This document shows, one piece after another, positions 1 to 4,779 of a DNA stretch of 10,542 nucleotides (positions are counted from its first letter, which is position 1; each line of letters opens with the position of its first letter). A program made the translations under genes and the position numbers. This stretch comes from Victivallales bacterium. Lineage in GTDB: Bacteria; Verrucomicrobiota; Lentisphaeria; Oligosphaerales; Oligosphaeraceae. The stretch lies in contig JAFTAC010000135.1 in the NCBI GenBank assembly GCA_017458805.1, forward strand, positions 1 through 10,542, read 5' to 3'. The notes below the pieces were generated by a model, which saw only the letters and a program-made list of their open reading frames with translations, was not told the origin of the DNA and did no database searches.

Positions 1-94
1 AACAAATCTTTTTTCTGAATTTGTCACGATAATGGAGAAATGTTCTTGATAGAATGAATACTTGGAGGTTTCCTCAAATCATCTTTACAACTAT

Positions 95-124
95 TTGCAT
101 TTTTACAACAATAGTGGATATTAT
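95..124 (+). promoter_or_regulatory. possible sigma-70-type promoter for the heparinase-like gene
   Basis: A TTGCAT at 95-100 and a TATTAT at 119-124 are separated by 18 bp and lie in the AT-rich stretch before the first gene. The rest of 1-135 has no credible ORF. An 8-bp direct repeat, TTTACAAC, sits at 84-91 and 102-109; one copy lies between the two promoter boxes, so it could be a regulator site. A weak 6-bp stem (2-7 with 19-24) at the window edge may belong to the end of an upstream transcript. The promoter is a match by eye to E. coli-type consensus only. Confidence 0.3.
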
Positions 125-135
125 ACAGTGGCTTA

Positions 136-189
136 TCTAGAACCTCTAGAACCTCTAGAACCTCTAGAATCTCCAGAATCTCCAGAAGT
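136..189 (+). repeat. six-unit 9-bp tandem repeat in the 5' leader
   Basis: Six head-to-tail 9-bp units run from 136 to 189. Units 1-3 are exactly TCTAGAACC, unit 4 is TCTAGAATC, unit 5 is TCCAGAATC and unit 6 is TCCAGAAGT, so the array decays toward the gene. The array ends 10 bp before the Shine-Dalgarno of the heparinase-like gene and lies downstream of the possible promoter, so it would be transcribed as leader. TCTAGA is self-complementary, so neighbouring units can pair as 6-bp stems with a 3-nt loop (ACC). Confidence 0.9.
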
Positions 190-199
190 TTTCCAACCC

Positions 200-205
200 A
201 GGAGG
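200..205 (+). promoter_or_regulatory. strong Shine-Dalgarno for the heparinase-like gene
   Basis: AGGAGG at 200-205 lies 5 nt before the ATG at 211. It fixes the start of the first gene. It is the only full-consensus ribosome binding site in the window; three of the other four genes have no recognisable one. Confidence 0.85.
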
Positions 206-210
206 CGATT

Positions 211-3090
211 ATGCGCAGTTTTGTTTTATTTCTATTGATGAGTGGCTATTTGCTGGCGGAGACCGCTTTGCCGCTGGTGAACCCAGGTTTTGAAGAGCAG
301 GGCAAAGGGTGGTCAGGCCTGCGCTTCATCTCCTTTGTAAAGGAGGCTGCGCACACGGGTGAATATGGTGTGCGCGTGATTGACACCGAGACGAATGGAG
401 GCTCGGTCTTCCAGTGCGACAAGCTGCCCGTCACCCCTGGAAAATACTATGCGATACGCTTCTGGGGACGGAGCCCGAGCGGTTCTGTTGTTGCGGGGGT
501 TTATTCACGCTTCTCCAATGACAAGGGCAGGGCAATACCCTATTCGGAGACAAAGCGAGAGAACGCCATCCGCGTCATGACGAAGGAGTGGACTCTCTTC
601 ACACTGCCGGCGCAGGCTCCCAAGGGGGCTGCCTTTATGGACATCTGGCTCCACTCCTTCGACGCGACAACGGGCCAGTCCGACTTCGATGACTTCAGCG
701 TCGTTGAGCTGACAGAAGACGAATGGAAGAAAATGGAGGCCAAAGTGCAGACCGTCGAGGGCAAGTTCACGCCACCCTCCCGTGAGCGGATTGCGGAGCT
801 TGCCGAGCTGCTTTCCGACAAGCCGCAGGGCTGCGGCCCCACGGGGGCGGAGCGTGAGAGGTGGCTTCCCTTCTTGGATAGCCCCCACTCGAAAAACTAT
901 GTCAAGCGTGCTGAACGCCAGTTAAGCGAGGAGCCCGTCTTCATGGACGACGAGGTCTATCTGGAGTTCTCTCGCAATGGAAACAGAACCAACTACCAGC
1001 GTATCATCAGCAGGCGTTCCAACCGCTTCAGCACTTTCGTCTTTGCCGAGTTGGTTGAGTGGAAAGGGCGCTTCCTGCCAGCTCTTGAAAACGAGCTGAC
1101 CAGGCTTTTCAGTGAAAAGAGTTGGACGCTTCCCGCACACGACGGCAATTTGTTCTGCTTCAATCAGATTCAGCAGCACGGCGACCTTGCCGCCACCGAA
1201 CTGGCTGCGGAATTGGCGCAGATTGACTGGTGGTTCCAGGACAAACTCTCGCCCTCTATCCGCAAGAAGCTACGCGAGGAGTGTCTGCGCCGTGTGATTG
1301 ACCCATACCGCGAGGATATGCGCAAGGGTGCCATCCGCAACGGCCAGTGGTGGGTTATCGGCGCCAACAACTGGAACGCTGTCTGTACCTGCAACATGGT
1401 TCGAGCATGCATGATTCTGTTGGAGGACAAGATGGAACGCGCAGAGATTCTGGCTGACATGGAAATCTCCAACCCATTCTTCTTCAAGGGCTTTACGCCA
1501 GACGGCTACTGCTCCGAGGGTGTGGGCTACTGGGGCTATGGATTCGGCCACTTTGCCATCATGGCGGAGGTTGTTCTGGAAGTCACGGGCGGCAAGCTGA
1601 ACATCTACGACAACGCTCCCAACATCGAGGCTATCTGCGCCTACGCACGGAACATCCAGATTGACGAGGACATCTGCCCCGCCTTTGCCGACTGTGGCGT
1701 GAAGGCGAGGCCAGACACACAGATTCTTGCTCTTATCCAACGTCGCTTCCCCCAGACGGTGCTGAAGCGGATACCCCAGCTCACCACTCTTGGCAGCTAT
1801 ACGATGACGCCTCTGCGCCTTTTCACGGACGAAACCGCTTTTGCGGAAAAAGTGCCTGAAGAGCCGACCTTCCCATCCCGCAGTCTGTTTGAGGACGCTG
1901 GCATCTACATCGGAAGAAGTGCCGCCGATGAAAAGGGCGGGCGCTTTGGCGTCGCCTTCAAGGCAGGGCACAACGGTGAGCAGCACAACCACAACGATGT
2001 CGGTTCATTTGTGGTGGTTCTGAACAAAATCCCCTACATCGTTGATCCAGGCGGCGAAATCTACACGAAGCGTACCTTCTCGCGCGATCGCTATGTGAGC
2101 CAGATGCTGAACTCCTTCGGGCATTCGGTGCCTGTGGTTGCAGGGAAGCTGCAAAGCAATGGTCGCGGCTCATACGGCAAGTTCATCAGCACGGAGTTCA
2201 CGGATGACAAGGATGTGCTGGTCTGCGACATGAAGGAGGCCTACCACGGGATTCCCGAGCTGAAGAGCCTGGTTCGCACCTTCACCTTTGACAGGGCGGC
2301 CAGGAAAGTCATCGTGCGCGACGAGGTGGAATATACCTCACCACAGACATTCGCAACAGGACTGGTGAGCTATCAGAACATCCGTGCGTTGGACGACGGG
2401 AAGTACGTCATCTTCAACGGCAAGGGCGGCTTGCAGGTGCAGTTTGCCTCGGAAGGCGCAGAGCTTTCGACTGAGGTCGGTGAAGTCATCAACGAAAATG
2501 CGACGAACCCGAAGCGCATCGGGATTTCATTGGCGAAGCCCGTGCAGAAGGGGAGCATCACCGTCACGGCCGAGGTGCTGCCCGAAGGCTTTGAGCTGCC
2601 AGGCTTCTACCAGGCTCCCGATGAGAAGGTCTTCCAGCCCCAGATGGTGCGCGCAGTTTCCATTGAGGCGGAGGCCATCAGCTTCCAGGAGGGCGGTGAA
2701 ATCACCGTCATGCCCAAGCCAGGCGCCAGCAAGGAGGCATTCAAGTTCTGGGACAAGGCTGGCCACAAGCTCGGCTGGAAGGTGGAGATTCCCGCCGACG
2801 GGAAGTATGCCATCCAACTGCGCCTCGCCAACGGTAACCAGGACGCCGAGGCAAAGCGCAAGGTCACCATTGACGGCAAGCTGATTCACCCTGAAGCAGA
2901 GCCGCTTGCCTTCCCGTTGACGGCGGGCTGGGCCAACAGCGACCCGAACGACTGGGGCAACTTCTGGATGGCCAGCCACCAGAAGGCTGTCATCGTGAAC
3001 CTCAAGAAAGGCACGCACACCCTCGTGATGGAAAATGTCGATAACAAGGGCCTGAACCTCGATTGGATCAAGTTCGTGCCTGCGAAGTAA
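211..3090 (+). CDS. secreted heparinase II/III-like polysaccharide lyase with two carbohydrate-binding domains
   Basis: This 959-residue protein is probably exported and depolymerises a uronate-containing polysaccharide by beta-elimination. A signal peptide spans residues 1-16, with a hydrophobic core and cleavage after LLA. Residues about 20-170 look like a CBM4/9-type beta-sandwich (NPGFEEQG opening, DDFSVVEL ending). Residues about 230-550 fit the alpha/alpha-toroid of heparinase-type lyases, with NNWNAVC at 386-392 and DGYCSEGVGYWGYG at 431-444. Residues about 560-790 fit the heparinase II/III beta-domain (PF07940): HNGEQHNHNDVGSF starts at H587, with H592, H594 and D596 in the positions that usually contribute to the active site or metal, followed by VDPGG at 611-615 and N634/H638. 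Residues about 816-957 resemble a CBM6/35 domain (IEAEAIS opening, LNLDWIKFV ending). The start is set by AGGAGG 5 nt upstream. The domain assignment is firm, but the substrate (glycosaminoglycan, alginate or another uronan) cannot be read from sequence. Confidence 0.85.
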   Translation: MRSFVLFLLMSGYLLAETALPLVNPGFEEQGKGWSGLRFISFVKEAAHTGEYGVRVIDTETNGGSVFQCDKLPVTPGKYYAIRFWGRSPSGSVVAGVYSRFSNDKGRAIPYSETKRENAIRVMTKEWTLFTLPAQAPKGAAFMDIWLHSFDATTGQSDFDDFSVVELTEDEWKKMEAKVQTVEGKFTPPSRERIAELAELLSDKPQGCGPTGAERERWLPFLDSPHSKNYVKRAERQLSEEPVFMDDEVYLEFSRNGNRTNYQRIISRRSNRFSTFVFAELVEWKGRFLPALENELTRLFSEKSWTLPAHDGNLFCFNQIQQHGDLAATELAAELAQIDWWFQDKLSPSIRKKLREECLRRVIDPYREDMRKGAIRNGQWWVIGANNWNAVCTCNMVRACMILLEDKMERAEILADMEISNPFFFKGFTPDGYCSEGVGYWGYGFGHFAIMAEVVLEVTGGKLNIYDNAPNIEAICAYARNIQIDEDICPAFADCGVKARPDTQILALIQRRFPQTVLKRIPQLTTLGSYTMTPLRLFTDETAFAEKVPEEPTFPSRSLFEDAGIYIGRSAADEKGGRFGVAFKAGHNGEQHNHNDVGSFVVVLNKIPYIVDPGGEIYTKRTFSRDRYVSQMLNSFGHSVPVVAGKLQSNGRGSYGKFISTEFTDDKDVLVCDMKEAYHGIPELKSLVRTFTFDRAARKVIVRDEVEYTSPQTFATGLVSYQNIRALDDGKYVIFNGKGGLQVQFASEGAELSTEVGEVINENATNPKRIGISLAKPVQKGSITVTAEVLPEGFELPGFYQAPDEKVFQPQMVRAVSIEAEAISFQEGGEITVMPKPGASKEAFKFWDKAGHKLGWKVEIPADGKYAIQLRLANGNQDAEAKRKVTIDGKLIHPEAEPLAFPLTAGWANSDPNDWGNFWMASHQKAVIVNLKKGTHTLVMENVDNKGLNLDWIKFVPAK

Positions 3091-3266
3091 CACTGTTTTG
3101 CTGAATTGATGTTGGCGGCGGTGTGCCGCGAATGCAGAACGTGGCAAACTCGTACAGCGCATTTTGTAAGGTGTTCGAAACGAGTGCGTCGCTCAGCTGC
3201 CTGTAATTATATGAGGAAAATACAACGAACCTATTTTAACTATTGGAAAAACGTGATATATTGAAT
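3091..3266. other. non-coding spacer, first part, with a possible promoter
   Basis: No credible ORF lies between the heparinase-like gene and the leader of the next gene. A weak 6-bp inverted repeat (ACTCGT at 3148-3153, ACGAGT at 3180-3185) has no T tract, so there is no convincing terminator. Base composition turns AT-rich from about 3206. A TATATT at 3257-3262, with a poor TTTAAC 16 bp upstream at 3235-3240, could be a promoter; it would place the transcript start close to the first leader hairpin. Confidence 0.4.
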
Positions 3267-3334
3267 TGGCAATAAAATGCCACGCGCAAAAGGCCTGGTC
3301 TATACTATATGAGATATAGTTACCAGGCTTGCGC
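3267..3334 (+). promoter_or_regulatory. two-hairpin 5' leader of the CofE-like gene
   Basis: Two hairpins stand back to back. The first is TGGCA (3267-3271) pairing with TGCCA (3278-3282) around an ATAAAA loop. The second, 3284-3334, has three stacked helices: GCGCAA 3284-3289 with TTGCGC 3329-3334, GCCTGGT 3293-3299 with ACCAGGC 3322-3328, and ACTATAT 3304-3310 with ATATAGT 3314-3320 around a GAG loop. There is a 3-nt bulge (AAG) between the first two helices and an asymmetric internal loop (CTAT versus T) between the second and third. No U tract follows, so it is not a standard intrinsic terminator. It ends 30 nt before the ATG and 14-16 nt before the Shine-Dalgarno, so it fits a cis-acting leader RNA. 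I do not recognise a known riboswitch class. A DNA palindrome used by a protein is the alternative. Confidence 0.55.
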
Positions 3335-3364
3335 TGTCAACATCATCAAAAGGAAAAACAGTCA

Positions 3365-4558
3365 ATGCGTACAGTTGGAACAACAGTCAGAGGAATCAGG
3401 TGCCCCATCTTCCGCACAGGAGATGATTTGGCGGCGCAGGTAGTGGAGGCCTTGAAGGCCTCCTGGGAAAGCGAAGGCTATTCATTGAGGGACAGGGATG
3501 TCATTGGCATCACGGAGTCCGTGGTGGCGCGCACACAGGGCAACTATGTCACATGCGACGACATCGCAAAGGACATTCGCGCCAAGTTCGGCTCGGGCAC
3601 CATCGGTCTGACCTTCCCGATCCTCAGCCGCAACCGCTTCTCCGTCCTTCTGCGCGGTATCGCACGCGGTGCGGACAGAATCCACATCCTCTTCAGCTAT
3701 CCCTCGGACGAAGTCGGCAACCACCTGATGTCCCTGGACAAGATGGACGAATCGGGCATCGACCCCTTCAAGGACGTGTTGGACGAGGCCAGGTACCGTG
3801 CCGTTTTCGGCGATGTCGTGGCGCATCCTTTCACGGGCATCGACTACGTCACCTGCTATAAAGAACTCATTGGGGCGGACAAGGTTACCGTCTCCTTCGC
3901 CAACGACGTGCGCGAAGTGCTCGACCACACCAAGAAGGTGCTGGCGTGCGACATTCACACGCGTGCCCGCAGCAAGCGCCGCCTGAAGGCCGCAGGCGCG
4001 GAAATCGTCTATGGCCTGGATGACATCTGCACGGCTCCCGTTCGCGAAGGCGCGGGGTTCAACCCGAACTACGGCCTGCTTGGCTCCAACAAGTCCGATG
4101 ATGAGAAGGTCAAGCTTTTCCCCCGCGACTGCCAGACGCTGGTGGAGGACATCCAGAAGCGCATCCTTGCTTTGACAGGCAAGCATGTGGAGGTTATGGT
4201 CTATGGCGACGGCGCCTTCAAGGATCCCGTGGGCAAGATCTGGGAGCTGGCGGACCCGGTTGTCTCCCCCGCCTTCACATCGGGGCTGGCTGGCAAACCC
4301 AACGAACTGAAGCTGAAGTACTTGGCTGATGAACTCCAGAAAACTGGAGCGGACAACCAGGCGGTCAAGGCGACCATCCTGCAGAAGATTCAGTCCAAGG
4401 GGAGTGACCTCATCGGCAAGGAGGAGTCCCTCGGCACCACGCCGCGCCAGCTTACCGACCTGCTGGGAAGTCTCTGCGACTTGACCAGCGGCTCTGGTGA
4501 CAAGGGCACACCCGTCATCCTTATCCAGGGCTATTTCGACAACCTAGCCAACGATTAA
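3365..4558 (+). CDS. coenzyme F420-0:L-glutamate ligase-like protein (CofE/COG1478 family)
   Basis: This 397-residue cytoplasmic protein belongs to the F420_ligase family (PF01996), whose archetype CofE adds L-glutamate to F420-0 with GTP. The family opening is visible near the N-terminus (a RCPIFRTGDDLA stretch, then RDRDVIGITESVVARTQG). Further conserved blocks include CDIHTRARSKRR from C195, GAGFNPNYGLLGSNKS, and VYGDGAFKDP at 279-288 followed by a WELADPVVSPAFTSGL stretch. Length and the C-terminal LTSGSGDKGTPVILIQGYFD block match the roughly 400-residue version seen in clostridia and other bacteria without F420, rather than the roughly 250-residue archaeal CofE. The true substrate is therefore uncertain. 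A CofE relative in Chlamydia acts as a folylpolyglutamate synthase, which offers one precedent. The ATG at 3365 is chosen because AAAAGGAA at 3347-3354 is well placed; an in-frame TTG at 3329 falls inside the leader hairpin and is rejected. Confidence 0.8.
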   Translation: MRTVGTTVRGIRCPIFRTGDDLAAQVVEALKASWESEGYSLRDRDVIGITESVVARTQGNYVTCDDIAKDIRAKFGSGTIGLTFPILSRNRFSVLLRGIARGADRIHILFSYPSDEVGNHLMSLDKMDESGIDPFKDVLDEARYRAVFGDVVAHPFTGIDYVTCYKELIGADKVTVSFANDVREVLDHTKKVLACDIHTRARSKRRLKAAGAEIVYGLDDICTAPVREGAGFNPNYGLLGSNKSDDEKVKLFPRDCQTLVEDIQKRILALTGKHVEVMVYGDGAFKDPVGKIWELADPVVSPAFTSGLAGKPNELKLKYLADELQKTGADNQAVKATILQKIQSKGSDLIGKEESLGTTPRQLTDLLGSLCDLTSGSGDKGTPVILIQGYFDNLAND

Positions 4559-4567
4559 GGTTTTCTG

Positions 4568-4586
4568 GGGCGCGCATCGCGCGCCC
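4568..4586 (+). terminator. GC-rich hairpin after the CofE-like gene
   Basis: GGGCGCGC (4568-4575) pairs perfectly with GCGCGCCC (4579-4586) around an ATC loop, starting 10 nt after the TAA. Only a short ATTTA follows, so it is a poor intrinsic terminator. It could slow polymerase, protect the 3' end of the mRNA, or be a REP-like palindrome. Its core is the reverse complement of the core of the palindrome at 4716-4734. Confidence 0.45.
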
Positions 4587-4620
4587 ATTTACTTCAGGGA
4601 TAATGCACGCCCCTTCTGCT

Positions 4621-4703
4621 AGAGGACGAGTTCTTCCCACAGGGTTCCCAAAAAAAGCCCTGGGGGTGAGGTTCGTCCTCTGGCTGGAGGGGCGAAGAAC
4701 TTG
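4621..4703 (+). promoter_or_regulatory. overlapping inverted repeats in the spacer before the GH-like gene
   Basis: AGAGGACGA (4621-4629) is the perfect reverse complement of TCGTCCTCT (4673-4681). CGAGTTCTTC (4627-4636) pairs with GAAGAACTTG (4694-4703) with one G-T. The two left arms share 4627-4629 and the pairings cross, so the helices would be alternative or form a pseudoknot, as in attenuators. A short inner stem, CAGGGT (4640-4645) with GCCCTG (4657-4662), flanks a run of seven A. No known RNA family is recognised, and chance pairing in a 220-bp spacer is possible. Confidence 0.35.
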
Positions 4704-4715
4704 TTTGAGGCTAAT

Positions 4716-4734
4716 GTGCGCGCGATGCGCGCAC
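4716..4734 (+). repeat. GC-rich palindrome before the GH-like gene
   Basis: GTGCGCGC (4716-4723) pairs with GCGCGCAC (4727-4734) around a GAT loop. The core GCGCGC-GAT-GCGCGC is the reverse complement of the core of the hairpin at 4568-4586, so the two bracket a 129-bp stretch as inverted copies. Confidence 0.6.
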
Positions 4735-4757
4735 CAGAAGTTCGCGCACCAGAAGTT
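4728..4757 (+). repeat. 15-bp tandem duplication
   Basis: CGCGCACCAGAAGTT occurs twice without spacing, at 4728-4742 and 4743-4757. The first copy begins inside the right arm of the palindrome at 4716-4734, so the duplication probably arose by slippage there. It ends 22 nt before the ATG at 4780. Confidence 0.85.
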
Positions 4758-4779
4758 CTTTCCTTTCAAGACTTGCCTT

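Noticed and set aside
1270..1992. 240-codon open frame on the - strand inside the heparinase-like gene
   Set aside because: It lies wholly within a well-supported gene, has no recognisable domain, and is expected from the G/C third-position bias.
3284..3334. Intrinsic terminator of the heparinase-like gene
   Set aside because: No T tract follows the stem, and it lies about 195 nt after that gene but only 30 nt before the next start codon.
3329..3364. TTG start for the CofE-like protein
   Set aside because: It lies in the right arm of a hairpin, while the ATG at 3365 has a good ribosome binding site.
3482..4186. 234-codon open frame on the - strand inside the CofE-like gene
   Set aside because: It mirrors the coding strand of a conserved family and shows no domain or start signal of its own.
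4603..4779. 59-codon N-terminal extension of the GH-like protein
   Set aside because: The added stretch encodes a palindrome and a 15-bp tandem repeat (AHQKF twice), has no signal peptide and no Shine-Dalgarno at 4603; the ATG at 4780 gives a sensible N-terminus.
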